Assembly (NCBI RefSeq): GCF_019097595.1
Contig: NC_080723.1
Coordinates: 14,292,511 to 14,356,510 of the forward strand
From: Hemibagrus wyckioides
Taxonomy: Eukaryota > Chordata > Actinopteri > Siluriformes > Bagridae
Reading direction: 5' to 3'
Length of the DNA: 64,000 bases
Part shown: positions 1 to 49,679 of the stretch, one piece after another
Layout: every line of letters begins with the position of its first letter
How positions within the stretch are numbered: position 1 is the first letter of the stretch
Notes under the pieces: generated by a model
The model's database searches: none
Seen by the model: the letters and a program-made list of their open reading frames with translations, nothing else
Told to the model about the DNA's origin: nothing
Program-made: the position numbers and the translations under genes

Positions 1-240
1 TTACTATTCTATTCTATTCTGTCCCAATCTATTCCATGTTATTCCACTCTATTCCGTTTTATCCTGACATTCCATTCTATTCTACTGCATTAGATTCTGT
101 GTATAACTCTATTCTATTTTATGCCATTTTATTCTTTCTTCCCATGCAATTTCATTCCATTTTATTTTACATTTATGTGTTTGATCTGATTTTCATTCTA
201 TTACATCTAGTCTGTTCTAATTTATTTTAGTCTGTTCTAT
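1..240. repeat. Degenerate TTCTA/ATTCC pentamer repeat
   Basis: Irregular five-base units of the type TATTC (tattctattctattctgtcc and so on) fade out by about 240. It is cut by the window edge, so the full length is unknown. The 64-residue ORF across it is a low-complexity artefact. Confidence 0.8.
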
Positions 241-803
241 TCCAATCAAACCTCTAAAATCCATATTGTGCCATTTTGTAGCCTGGTTCAAAAGCACAGT
301 GGAAAATATCCAGCGCACTCATTATACCCCTGGCACTAGATAGGGTTAGTGATGTACCCTGAAGGGGATGGACTGCCCATGACGCACGAGTCATTTGCAG
401 AGAACCAGATCTGGAGCACTAATTCAGACACATCAACTATTCACTAAAACTAAATTAAACTACCATTCCACTGCAAAACTGCAGGTTTAATAAATGGTAT
501 TGAGTTAAACAAGGCAAAAGTAATCTGCCTAATAAACAGAGGAGATATGGTGTCTACACAAGAGATAAGCAAGCAAGAAACACTGACATTCCACTGCCTT
601 TTTTGTATGCAGCTGCCTCTTTTACCACTCTATTACATTTCAATGATAATTTTTAAAAGCCCTGGTTGCCTTATGTATCATTCTAGGGTCAGGTCGTCTT
701 CAGTCAATTCCCAATTTCATTTCTGCCATCAGCCCCATCCTGACATTTGAGTGCGAATAAAGAATGTGATGAAAGAGGCAGGCTGGGAATGAGCTGGGAA
801 ATG

Positions 804-819
804 AAAGAGAGAGAGCGAG

Positions 820-860
<41 letters not shown>
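804..860. repeat. (GA)n microsatellite
   Basis: About 57 bases of GA with two GAGC interruptions near the start. Sense-strand (brsk2) sequence is (TC)n. Confidence 0.95.
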
Positions 861-863
<3 letters not shown>

Positions 864-1117
864 TTCCACCTCAGCATGAGCAGAGACAGGCCACAGAAAA
901 TGACAGGACGATGGGCTGATATCCCCCTGGGCTGGTAAAGTTTCAGAATATCTAGCAAGGCATAGCAGCACACATTAAGAAAAGAATTAAAAGCCAATCT
1001 GAGGATTTGTTATAGATTGTTGAAGGTGATAAGAATAACAAAGTGCTGAGCGGAAAGATAAAGTGGAAAAGCAACACTGCATCTTGGTGGAAGGTTTAGT
1101 AAGGAACAGAAAGGAAA

Positions 1118-1138
1118 GGGGGACGGGGGACGGGGGGG
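1118..1138 (+). other. G-run cluster, possible G-quadruplex; C-rich on the brsk2 sense strand
   Basis: Three G-runs of 5, 5 and 7 separated by AC. The G7 run can supply two G3 tracts, so a four-tract quadruplex can form on the plus (template) strand. In the brsk2 transcript the same stretch is C-rich and starts seven bases after the possible cassette exon at 1146-1196. Confidence 0.6.
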
Positions 1139-1145
1139 TTAGTAC

Positions 1146-1196
1146 CTTTCCTCTTTGCTGCACTTGAGAGGGGCGTCAGAGATATCCAAGCTTTTA
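1146..1196 (-). CDS. brsk2: Possible brsk2 cassette exon (51 nt), tentative
   Basis: Bounded by an AG (atgttcag) and a GT (gtacta). It takes the two bases AG left by the 2212-2362 exon, adds T to make Ser, and reads SKSLDISDAPLKCSKEE, leaving AG again. The length is 51, so inclusion or skipping keeps the frame in the linker before the expected SRSISG exon. The pyrimidine tract is poor and the donor is weak, as expected of a regulated exon but also of a chance ORF. On the sense strand, seven bases after the exon, lies C7-GT-C5-GT-C5. There is no transcript evidence. Confidence 0.45.
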
Positions 1197-2144
1197 CTGA
1201 ACATTGTTTTACTACAGCGGGAGACAAAGTGAACACACAGTCAGGGCCTGCACGCAATCTTCAACAAAATGCCGATTCTCAGCTCCTGCTGGTCAAATTG
1301 ATACAACAACTACTGTTACTTGCTTGTGTGTGTGTGTGTGTGTGTGTGGATACTTAGATAAATGGTCTGGGCAGAGACATTGAACCAGCCAGTTTAAAGG
1401 TAAGACACTGCAGATTTGTGGATAAATTCCATCTCCCTAGTTCCATAGCACCTTTTTTGTACTTTTGTAATATTATATTTATTTCTCTTGTGTAGTCTTA
1501 TCTATAAAACTCTCAAGAGAAAACCAATACTGACCACTGCATAACATTACATAGCATTATATTAAACTGCATTAAGTAAAGGTGTTTGCCCATTCTGCCC
1601 CACCATGTCATGTCATCTATCCCCATATATAAGTGCTTATGTAATTATGCCATTTTACATGAATGTTAAAATACTGGAACATCAACGATCAAATGGCAAA
1701 AACCAATTGTGATATTTGCAGTTTTCAAATTTTCACCCTATACCCCTGTAGTGTCTTGCCTTGAAAGTGTCTTCTTTTTTCCCTGTGTGTTCTATTGGCC
1801 TGGTCTCCAACACACAGTATGTTACAGATCAGAATAAACAGTTCACCTACATGAAGTCATGAAGTAACAGCTTGTTGAGAGAAAATCCTGCTGAGAGAAA
1901 ATCCTGTACTGGGGTGTCAAAACTGTAACTAGCACATAATAGCACTAGCTATTAATAACTGATAAGAGGTTTATACCCTACAGCATGTGGTCAAGAAAAT
2001 GGACAAGAGGAGGTGAATGATTGGGAAGGCAGAATTGAAAACCTGCCACAGAGTGGGGGGAAAAAAATAATAAAGAAGTAAGATGAGCAAGGACTGGACA
2101 TTCAGCAGGACCTTTCACTGGGGAGATAAATCACACATCAGTCA

Positions 2145-38622
<36,478 letters not shown>

Positions 38623-39179
38623 TCACAAAGACATCCATTCTTTTTTTCTCCATGTGGATAATAGTGGCATAGTGAATCTTACAACAGAATTTCTCCTCAG
38701 CATGAACCAAGAGTTACATCAGCAAACATCATGAAAAGTTACACCAGAGTTTACCAAGAGAAACAACGAGAAAAAAAACTTTCAGATTCTGCTCAGAGGT
38801 TCGACAATGCAAAGTTAAACTGCGAGCTGTTTTACTGTCACCTCACAGTGTAACGTTCAAAACAAGTCGAACCTTTCTCGAAACAAGTGAGAGGGAAAAT
38901 TTATAAAGGCTGTGATGTGATGGCTGCTGAGTGATGCGCTTTTAAAAACACTTAAGTGACGTGGCTAGGCTCAGACAGATGCTAGATCCAGGCTTAGCGC
39001 TTTTCAACATGGCTGCACTGCGCAAAGCTTTATAAGCAGGAGGGAAAGAGCTGGATGGTGAAGGCTGACGTCTACTTACTAGAACACTCACACAGTCAAA
39101 TATCAAATTGAGCTTTTACTGCTTTGGGGTTTGGGACACTTTAGAATGCTACTTGACATGACCCACAATCTATATGCCT

Positions 39180-39760
39180 TTACTTATCCCTAATAAGTGT
39201 AACGGTGGTGAGGAAAAACTCCCTGAGGTGACATGAAGAAATCTTGAGAGGAACCCTACTCAGAAGGGAACCCATCCTCATCTGAGTGACACCAGAGAGT
39301 GTGATTATAAATAACATTCTCTCCACGACTGTATATACTACTGTGTATCCGGGAGCTTTTAAGCAACGTATAACTATTAGCATCAGAGTATTTTCGGAAT
39401 TCTTTAAGATTTAACTAAATTTTACACTTGGCACAATGCAGTCAGGCGAGTACCGTTCTCCTGACAGCCGCCAAACCCAGACTCGCCCTTGGGATTGCCT
39501 GACAGAGCAGCATGATTCGTCACTCCAGAGAACACGTCTCCACTGCTCTAGAGTCCAGTGACGGTGTGCTTTGCATTGCACGTGGTGATGTAAGGCTTGG
39601 ATGCAGTTGCTCAGCCATGAAAAATAATTATAAATAATTTTCTCTCCACAACTGTATACAATCAAGTGCTACTGTGTAACCAGGAGCAACGTATAACTAT
39701 GAGCATCAGAGTAATTTCTAAATTCTTTAACATAAATTCTATAATGAATAGATTCCATGT
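39180..39760. repeat. Dispersed repeat split by a Tc1 fragment, with about 110-bp flanking duplication
   Basis: 39190-39415 shares gaaaaactccctgaggtgac, gggaacccatcctcatctga and gacaccagagagtgtgatta with 52750-52880. The segment 39304-39414 recurs, diverged, at 39626-39735 (tctctccac.actgtata, gagcaacgtataactatgag). Between them is the Tc1 fragment. Confidence 0.75.
39416..39621 (-). mobile_element. Tc1-like transposase fragment
   Basis: The minus strand reads [20 protein letters not shown] then [14 protein letters not shown]. It is the same family as 35735-36745, where it aligns to about 36120-36340, but it keeps the first catalytic Asp. About 200 bases only; no ends. Confidence 0.85.
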
Positions 39761-40004
39761 ATACCACAGTGATGAATTAAAAATAAATAGCACATAGTAA
39801 TTTTTAATATTCATTTACAGCTAAATTTAATGCTGTGGAATATCCATGAAACATTATTTGCTGTTATCACCTATATTAAAACAGCTATAAACAGTTACAG
39901 AGACAAAAAAAAATGTAGATTCAAAGGCAAAATCATTTGACATGAAGACTTTCTCAAGGCAGATGATATATTGTACAGCTCAGAGTTTTCAGAGTGGTTC
40001 AGTG

Positions 40005-40205
40005 GCAGGATCCTGTGTTCTCACCATCGCAGCATGGGTTTGATCCCCAGGCCTGGAACCGACCCAGCCACTGAGGGGTTAATGCTCATTGCCGGTTACG
40101 AGCCAGGATAAAATGGAAGTGTTGTGCAGGAAGGGCATCCGGTGTAAAACCTGTGCTAAAACCTGTGCCAAATGTAGCAACCCTAAACAGCGGAAGAACA
40201 ACAAC
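40005..40205 (+). mobile_element. tRNA-derived SINE
   Basis: The head has box A-like tggttcagtggcagga and box B-like gggtttgatcccc. The body shares gataaaatggaag, gtgcaggaagggcatccggt and gtaaaacctgtgc with 58705-58915. The tail is cggaagaacaacaac. Confidence 0.8.
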
Positions 40206-41454
40206 GTATTGTACAGCTCTCAATAAAAACCATATAGAAAGGCTGATGATGGATCTTTACTTATTCCTCTTGATGCAACAAAGATGCTCTGGAATCTGCC
40301 ATAAATAGTGATCAGTCTATCAGAAACACCTTTTACCATGCTCCTGAGTAAAACTGTAAGAGAAACACAACAGAATGTCCTGTACAGACATTTCTGTGTA
40401 TTTATTTCATTTATGTATTCATGTTACAGACTCTAGAGCTTGCTGTGGCACATTGATTTGTCTTCAACCTGCACTCTGTTGCACAGGTAAGCACTGGTCG
40501 CATGTACAGCCAGCACTGAAGTGTACGCAGTCTGACGGCGTTTCGCCCGTGGATAAATATGCCGAGAGGTTTTTACATATCCGGCCGAGCCAGCAGGGAA
40601 GCCAAAGAATTCTCCAAATCGCAAAGAGTTTAAGAAGCTAAGACTGAGTCAGAGACTGTGCCTGGTGTACGATGGGCATTCATCTCTGATTCTCATCAGT
40701 GCCTTGGGAATAGCTCCAGCATGCACAGCTGTCACATGCGATCACATGATGGAAAGAGAGACATTTCTTCTACTCATCTGACCCTGCCTCACATCATCTC
40801 TCCACAAAACATCTCACACACGTGCACACTCAGGTAGTTTCCTACTCACTGCTTTCTGATGTCTGTGCATCAGACAAATGTTATACGGCTGCTGATGACA
40901 CTGACAGGAAGTACTCTTTTTACTGAGTATAGAGTTTTCCAGTAACAATAATAAAATAGAAATTAGTGCGGTCCTGGCTCTATGAAACCTTTGCGACTGA
41001 TATTAGTTATATATGTATATAGATATATATTATTTATAGTTATATTATAGTTATAGATATTATTATTATAAATTTAGATGACACGGAATGTTACAATATT
41101 CATATTCATATAATATTCATTCATATTCATTATATTTTATATATTTCTATATTCTGTGTTTTTTTTGTCTATTTATTTTTCCTCTGTTCTGTGCAGCTAA
41201 TTCCATTCCATTATATTTTTACTCAATTTGTATTTATTTACTTTTAATTAATTTTTGACACTACATTTATTTTTTATTCTGTTTTTGTAAGATGGGTAAT
41301 GTCTCGATTGTGTATGTTACTGTACGAGTATGTGATAAATTTGCATTTGAATACAAACACAAGTTAATATTAAATAGACACTGTAGGGGTTTTTTCTGTC
41401 TGTTTTGACCAGATCCCATGCCTAAGATTCATTCTTTCTCTCACAATGCAAAAA

Positions 41455-41605
41455 ATTTTCTGGCAGATGCTCTTATCCAGAGCGACTTACAATTTTATAC
41501 AACTGAACAAGTTAAGGCCCTTCCTCAGGGGTCCAGCAGTGGCAGCTTGATGGACCAGGGATAGCCATCCAATAAGTAGTCCAACACCTTAACCACCTAA
41601 GTACC
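41455..41605. repeat. SINE/LINE-tail fragment
   Basis: tggcagatgctcttatccag then agcgacttacaa, followed by gttaaggcccttcctcaggg and gtccagcagtggcagcttga. These words are shared with the LINE tail at 34830-34885 (reverse) and with 25085-25200. Confidence 0.6.
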
Positions 41606-42239
41606 AAATACCTTTACAATAATGATAGCTACTAAATAAAATGCTATTTTAAAAGCTGTTTAATGTTTAATAATAATGTTGGGAGCCTTTTTGTCAAATT
41701 AAACCAAATTTATTTAGACTAGGAATAATTCATTCAAACTATTAATACAGCCTTATTGTGACAGCATACAATTACGTGTTTATTGCATTTGTACTAGTTT
41801 TAGCTATCAACTATTGTTTCTATAGAAATCGCTAAATCACAGGAACCTACGGATTGATAAAAAACAAACTATATTTAACAAAAAAAAGCCTAATCTCCAA
41901 TATGGTGAAATGTAGTAAGGAAATGTTTATTTAATATTTATGGATTGAGTCTTCAGTCTCAGCACATATATGATATGTTAGTGAGAGATGGACTGTTGGA
42001 GATTTTGTTCTTTAAACACTGCTTATACACTGCAGGGCATTCAATAATAAAGCAAAAAAAAATGAGTGGTAACATCACCCCACTGCATATATGCCTACAG
42101 CACCAAATCATGCTTCATCTCTTATTTGTTTTAGCTTTATTTTACCAGGAGGATCTTGATGAGAATGTCTTCTGAAAAGGGCAGAGAGAAAAAGCTGGAA
42201 TTCAGAGCAAGTTTTTTAGGGCTTATATTACATATTCAC

Positions 42240-42620
42240 TGAGGAAGAGGCAGGGGTCAGAGCTAGAGGTAGCAGAGCTAAAGATGTTGAGGTTCTCTTT
42301 GGGAGTGACAAGGTTGGACAGGATTAGGAGCTAGTACATGAGAGGGACAGCTCATGTTGGACATTTGGGGGACAAAGTTATGGAGATGTTTGGACATGTT
42401 CAGAGGAGGGAGAGTGAGTATATTGGTAGGAGAATGTTGGACATGGAGCTGCCAGGCAGGAGGCAAAGAGGAAGGCCAAAGAGGAGGTATATGGATGTAA
42501 TAAATGAGGATATGAAGCTAGTGGGTGTAAGTGTTGAGGATGCAGAAGATAGGGATAGGTGGAGAGAGATGATTCGCTGTGGTGACCCCTGAAGGGAAAA
42601 GCCGAAAGAAGAAGAAAAGG
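42240..42620 (+). mobile_element. RTE-type LINE 3' end
   Basis: The plus strand reads MRGTAHVGHLGDKVMEMFGH, VQRRESEYIGRRMLDMELPG, RRQRGRPKRRYMDVINEDMK, LVGVSVEDAEDRDRWREMIR and CGDP-stop. The 3' tail is gggaaaagccgaaagaagaa, typical of RTE elements. It has an intact ORF end, 5' truncation at about 42240 and an inverted sister copy at 22352-22740. Confidence 0.9.
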
Positions 42621-45600
42621 GCTTATATTACATATATAATTTCATGTTGGCTGAATAATTTACACTTACGTATCATTTTAACTCACCACTATATCATCAC
42701 TGTGTGTAATGGTCAGTACATAAAATCATTGCTGGCACATGTGAGTCATTCCAAACCAAAAATCAATCAAAATGATTCCTAAATACTGGAACTTTAGTAA
42801 AGACTAGGATATAAAGTACTGATATGAAGCATATTGAGGCAGTTCCAGTGCATTTACTTCAGAGTGCAGAATATTCAATTTAATTCAAAGCATCATTTCA
42901 CCCCAGAGGACAGTTTTGATTAATTGCGGTTCATCTGACACTTTAAATCTATCAATATGATAGAACAGGAACATGAACAGCAGCTCTGCCATACTGAAGC
43001 CAATTTGTTCACCTGGCATCTTCCTCCTTTGGCCTGTGGGTGAGGAAACTGTGGATCGGTGATCTAACAGCATTGCAACATCCACCGTCTTGACAGAGGC
43101 TTAGTGAAATGGAGCAGCTCCAATGCTTCTTCATCCCTGTTCCCGCAGTACCTAGCAGTGCCAATGGAGGCCAAGCAGGACCAGGGGCAAGACCAGGGAG
43201 AATATTCAGGCAGGTAAATGGCCAGCATTTTAATATGGTACTTCTAGAGGAGTAAACTTTAAGAGTGATAACTCATTTCCCTGCTCAAGTAGACCTGCTG
43301 CAAATTACTGCATTCCCTTCCCACCCTTCATTAAGATGGCGTTAGCCCACTGCTGCCCGAACTTCTTACCGCTCCATCTTGCAGTATTGACCCACTTGCT
43401 TCAAATGCCAGCGAGCCAGCTCCCTGTGCTCCCTTCTCTTATGAATAGGCCAGCGTTAATTACCTCCACACATCTGTGTGCATACGTCCATCCAATTTCC
43501 ATACAGCTTCATTACCAAGTTATTACCACAGGTCTGCTAAGTCCTCATCCTGCAGCACTACCTGGAGACCGGGTTTGATCCAGGCTCGGAGGTTTAGCAT
43601 CGGGAAAGCTAATCAAGCAAGCCAAATCGTTAAAATGCAGGAAGGATACTGTAGCGGCCCTCGGTGTGATCTATTTGTCTCTCACAGGTCACAGGGTTTA
43701 GCCTTCTGATAATTAGCAATAATGTTAAAAAAATGCACAGGCTAACAGAGAAAACCACGGAACTCGTTCGGAGCGGAGGAATAACCCTGGAAAGATCACA
43801 CGGCCGCTCGAAGCCAAGGTCGAGTCAGTGCGAGAGACTGACACTAATCCAAATTGGTTATTTGACAGCGAGAACAGCGAGATAATTTGCTTTGTACAAT
43901 CACCTCAGTTATCATCAGTGTGTCGTGATCATTAACCTGAAAAAGGTCAGTTAAAAAAAAAAGGTTTCGTGTAAAATCTTTGAGTGAAGTGTTTGGATTT
44001 ACTACAGCTAGCAGGGAGTTTTCCTCTTTTAAGAGAATAACTGTTAGAGACTGCAGGAGGGTAACAATGGAGGTCTTTAAACACTAATAAATGTACGTTT
44101 TCAAGAGAGAAAATAGCGTACTGTTTTATTGCATGACATGTAGAGTGGACACAGTATGAATTTTAATATAGTAAAAGTGTAATATAAGAAGTGCAATATT
44201 ATTGTTATTATTGTTATGGTACAGTAAAGCAGGACATAGCTGGCATGCAATATACAATGTGGCATTGTTACAGTAGTCTATTTTTGTGTGTTTTTTGTGA
44301 TGGATTTCACTATCCTTGCCTCTTACTCCTAAAAGCTTGGACGGGCAAAAAAGAACTGTCTCAGCTAATTTAATGCTTTATATAAAATGTTTGTTCCTCA
44401 AAACAGTTTACTAAACAGGAGAGTCTTGTAATATAGCAGGTTGTATTCCTGTATTCCCTCCAGAATTTGCTATAATTTTAGGAGCTTGCAATTTTTCACA
44501 ATTATGGCACAGATTCGGGCCAAGATACATCATGTGACAGCCAAAGACCTTGTGCTTCATCTGTGTACTTGAACATGAGTATAGCTCTCATAGAAAGTAA
44601 TTACACTGGTAACAGTTTGCAATTTTGACAATTCAAATAGGACAAAAATTTCAATACACAGTGTTTATAAATATCCCACAAGCCATCTAAGCAAGCTTTA
44701 AGACGTCACACCGTTTTGTTGTTTATTAATATACGTTGGGATTTTTACCAAATGCCATCGTACTATCATAATTTTTGTACCTCTCAGGTTGTTGTAGTTA
44801 TAGCTGAATGTCATATGAGGTCGTGTCAGGTTATGGAAAAAGCTTAGCCTGAGGCAGACTTACGACTCAGAGATAAAAACATAAGGCGCGAAGTATTATG
44901 ACATCTCAAAGACACTGCCATTGCTAAAATTGGCGTGTCAAGCTAGCATGGCAGCGCTGCCCAAATTTCTGATGGAAATGAAATGTGACCTCCAGGCCTT
45001 CGGTTCAGAGAGACATTGAGTGCCCTTAGTATGACGAAACAATCAGAAACCCTGTTCTCAAGCTGCATTTACCATGGCATCTCTCTCTCTCTCTCAGCCT
45101 CATTGTTGACCATTCAATATTACAGGCAATGCATATAAAATTCATACATTCTACTAAAATGCGACTTAATGAGGGTCACTGTCTGTGCAAGCTGCTGCAC
45201 AGAGACCATGCAGAGACCTCCAGTGGACAACACAAAGCCATGTACAGGCTATAAATGATATCTTTTCTGCCCAAAGCTCAAAATATCCTGATTTCCATGT
45301 CTAAGGTTGGTTCCTCCTTTAATCTGTGTCGACTTCTCACAAGGCATCAGTTTCCTCTTAACAGTATTATGTTATTTATTGCCTGCAGGTATTTCCAGAC
45401 CCCGCATGATAATCTAAACTGGCACATTTCCTAATAGGAAATTAGGAAGAAATGATAGCAGGAATAGAGAGAATTGAATCAAAACGGTGCATGACTCATG
45501 AAGAACCAATTGAAAAAGTTTCAATTGAAAAATTTCAATCAAATTAAGGGAGGGAAATAGTTTATTTCTGTTTTCATGCTGTTTTTAAAATCTATTCTGT

Positions 45601-45810
45601 AAAGCTCACTGTATTAATTTTCTTTATCTTTCATCAGTTAAACTATATTTGTGTATATAGTATAGATTTATATTCCTAATGAGCAGGTCAAGAAAAACAC
45701 TCTGGTTCACTGTGAGCAAGATACTTTGAGAGTTCAAACTCAAAAGGATCCTCAGGGTGATACTGGGTATACTGGGTATAGTGGGATGAATTGAAAAGTT
45801 ACAGAAGTAA

Positions 45811-46045
45811 GGGCAGTGGTAGCTCAAGTGATTAAGGATCTGGGTTGTTTATCAGAATATTAGGGTTCAAGCCCCAGCCTTGGCTCTAGGGTTAACAAAA
45901 GGCCTTTATCTTTTTGGTCCAGGGATGCTGTATTATAGCTGCTCCTGTGCTCTGACCCCAACTTCCTTAGCTTGGATATACAAAGAAAAGTATTCCGCTG
46001 TAATGTATGTATAGTAATCATAATAAAGGCTATTAAATAAGCTGA
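45811..46045 (+). mobile_element. tRNA-derived SINE
   Basis: The head ggcagtggtagctcaagtga then ttaaggatctgg resembles a tRNA box A region, and gggttcaagccccag is a good box B. The tail contains aagaaaagtattccgctgta and aataaaggctattaaataa. Confidence 0.75.
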
Positions 46046-46701
46046 AAGGATTTTCAAGTAGGGCTGATCATACTGTATTGTGCATATGGGTTTCTGGGTG
46101 TTTATGAAGTTCTACAGCAGGTACACATCTACAGTATTTATGTAAAATCCACATAAACACTGATGCAAAGGTGAATCTTGGGTCAAAATTATTTTTAGGT
46201 GTACATCATGTGCAACAGTGGCAGGAAGTTAGAAACTTGAAACAGCTCAGAAACTACATGCTGGACACTTTAGTACAGTCATTTACAGGTACAGTAACAT
46301 TGACAGTCACATGGTCTCCTGAGGCCTGGCCAGAGTTTATGCTTTTTATTAACACATGTGCTGAGTGTGAACATTTTTTCAGCAGACAGCAGAAGCCCTA
46401 TCTGTGTGAACAGACAGCTAGTAGCATGGCAAGTGGTGACAGCAGCGAGAACAAGCCGCAATAGACACTCAATAGTGAAGAAAATGCCCTTGAGATTTTA
46501 CTGGCACACGGAAAAGGAAAGTTTGCTGAGTTTCATAGTTAACCGTTCCAACTTGCACTTCTTTAAATGCAGAAACGGTTTGCAGAGTCTACAAATCAAT
46601 CAAGAGGGATTCAGAGAAAATGGACTACAAATACATCCTTAGGGTGTGTTTGAGAGTTGTATTTTCCCCATCTCTAAAGTCTACTCACTCAGTTTTCCTA
46701 C

Positions 46702-47124
46702 TTATTTTCCCCACCTTGAAAACATGAGGCAAACGCCGGCTCTGAAAATCCACATAACCCTCACCCCTGAGACAAACGCAATGTGAAAGATGAAGTGGCG
46801 CCTGCGTTTTATTGTACATCTCAAGGTCATGCAAATAAAAAAACATGAGGCCTTGGCACTTGCTGTGGCTCTGCAAGCTGTCCTACATCTGTAGGGTAAA
46901 CATCCCCGCTCACACACTTTTGCTGCGAGCTTCTTTGTAGTCCTGTGCACTTTCGGTGCTGCTCGCCTAAACAGCAGGCTGTTAGCTGGCCTCAGAATTG
47001 CTCTGGCACCGGGTCCCCTCCTTGTTGGAATAATCAATACATTCCAATGACGGAAGAACTGAATACTTTTTGCTCGCTCTCCACTCGCTTTAAAGCAGAC
47101 ATATCTCAGGAGCACCATTAACAC
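46702..47124 (-). other. 140-codon ORF, no recognised domain
   Basis: The longest ORF in the window not made of simple repeat or transposon. The translation is Arg/Cys/Ala rich, has no domain I recognise, no splice context and no nearby gene sign. It lies on the brsk2 sense strand inside its upstream intron. Most likely chance. Confidence 0.15.
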
Positions 47125-47779
47125 TTAGCCTACAGGAGCCGTCGCTGACTGAAATTGGCTGGGAAATTGCTTGAGATAGGCCTGATGTTCAACTACAAGA
47201 GGCTGAAGAGCACAAATTGAATCGGTTGAGACATGAGGGAGGACATGTCTTTCTCAAACTGGAATACTTTGGCTGGAGGGAGAAATATATGCCCATAGCA
47301 GAGCCTTAAGTGATTTTTGCAAGTGGACATGTAGCAGATAACAGCTCTTTTACCCTTGAAGCCTATGTTAAAGCAATTTAGCCTACATCAGCTTTTACTG
47401 CATATTCTAGAAGTCAGGTGCATTTAAATAGCAAGAAAACACTTCTGAACACGTTTAAACGAGCGTGCCTGTGCAATATTTAGGCCACATACAAGCAAAG
47501 ATGATGAAAAAGCAGTGAACTTCTTTACAGGCAATTACTGCTGGATCTGAGGAACCCGAATCCAAAAGTTAATGATGGAGATGCAGATATTGACAGTAGC
47601 ACTGGTAATAAACTTTAGCATGGTGATGAAAGACACATTCATCTTTACAGGACATAAAGTTTGTCATTTCCAAATCAAAGCTGTTAAATTTCAACAATGT
47701 TAGATATTGGATCCTCTAAGATATTGAAGACGTCCAATAAAACATAGAGACAGGACTTCATTTCCAGCTCTAAATCTGC

Positions 47780-47782
<3 letters not shown>

Positions 47783-47817
<35 letters not shown>

Positions 47818-47949
47818 ACTTGAACAACACTCTGGCTAGCAACTGCGCAAAAATAAAGACCCTGTTCCATATTTACTTTAAGCTAAAATCTCCGCAGGCT
47901 GATCTGTACCTGACCCAGGATGGAGAGTAGTTCATCTGCTCTCTCTCTT

Positions 47950-48000
<51 letters not shown>

Positions 48001-48012
48001 TACACACACACA
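47783..48012. repeat. (GA)n and (TC)n/(AC)n microsatellites
   Basis: GA tract at 47783-47817, then about 125 unique bases, then TC tract with T-interruptions at 47939-47995 running into CA to 48012. The GA and TC blocks are inverted with respect to each other and could pair. Confidence 0.9.
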
Positions 48013-49679
48013 GTTTCCAGCTTTGAGTTAATCTCAGCACTCATCTCCTCTCATGCCAAAGCTAAAATGCACACAAGGGAGGTTTAATCAATGTCTCAGA
48101 AATGTCCATCGATCAGAAAGCCCACGGAGGAACCAGCACACACCTAGCCACTAACTATGTTTATCACGTCAACTCTACTACCGTAGCAAAAACACGAACA
48201 AACCCTGCCGACTGCCATCTCTCCTAACCCAAGGACAAAGGTCTGCTCGTGTCACTCGAGCTCAGAGCTCAAGTGCTGTCTAGTGACGAGTCTCATCCTA
48301 ATCATTACGCTGATGTGTGGTGACAAATCAATCACGCTGTCACTTAGGCCTGTGGATGTGACTGACTTATGACAGAATAGAGATATAACTCCATGCTAAT
48401 GGACGCGTCCAGAGATGACCTTGTCCGTAATGAAGTCTAATGGTTTAGGACGAAGTGCGTGTGGGCTCGGAGGTTAGTAGGGGTCTTCTCCTCGCAGGCA
48501 AGCTGAAGCATCGTGTAAAGCTTCATCAACACCGACCACTTTATCTCTGTTACACAGAGACTCCACAGGTCAGAGAACTGAGTGACCTTGAACCCACGTC
48601 ACATCTAAAATGAGAACTGAAATGAGCCTTGAGCTAGGAGTTGATGAAATTAACCCAGACTAACGACAATTTAATGGTACTTTAATTCAACAAATTCGGA
48701 GTAATACAGACTCGATAGGAATAAATATTGAAACAATTAAGTTACTGATTTTTAAATGATCATCCCATTTAATCAAGAATGTTTAACACTTTACTGCAAT
48801 TATATGCATATTGCCTAATAATCACTTCGCCGGATTTTAATAATTTATTAATATTTCTGTAGCACTTGGAGAAATTAGGCACTTCTCAGAGCTATACATG
48901 AAGCAACAGATCACGCCAAGATCTGGAAGATACAGTAAATATTTTATTGCTGATTTTTTTATTTTTTTTTTGCTCTAAACAACTTTCACTTGTCATCCTG
49001 CATGTTCACGCAGGAAAGCCAAGATATGTCTTTTAGCCTTGGTAAATATTGAAATATTCATTATTCTAACCATCTGAGAAGATATCTTCAGATAAATATA
49101 TAAACAGCGGACTTTACCACCGATAATGACTAAATAAATAGAGATCTGTTATGTTCTGCTACTGCATGACCTCCTCAGTATCCAACTAACACAGATGGAG
49201 AGAAAAAAAACAAGACTATATGCCAAATCCATGCAACCATGCATCAAGGTTGTGTGGGTGAAGTTCACTTCCTTTTCTGACCCAGGCTGCATGGTCGATG
49301 GCTAGCCCAGGTCTTGGAGCTACTGTATCCGGATGATCAATAAAGACAAGAGCGGCAGGTCGATGCACACAAGTGACCCTTACAGCCCAATCAACATGAA
49401 AAATATATTGGTGTATCTATGTGCACTGAGGTGAAAATAGCACTGGATGCACAGTACGGCTATTCTCAGCCTCAGATACACAAAACAAGACTGTATGATG
49501 AAATTCACTACATTGATTGCCGCTAAATTAATTGTATTTATTTTCACTTCTACAGTTTGTAAGGATGGCTATTAATTACACAACTAGTATAAACCTAGCA
49601 GTTTACTAACATCAGATACTTTAGATAAAATTAACTAATATTCCACAAACTCCAAAAATAGGTATTTGACATGAATATT

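Noticed and set aside
46702..47124. 140-codon ORF on the minus strand
   Set aside because: Low-hydrophobic, Arg/Cys-rich translation with no domain, no splice context and no coding-like composition. It is within the length expected by chance in 64 kb.
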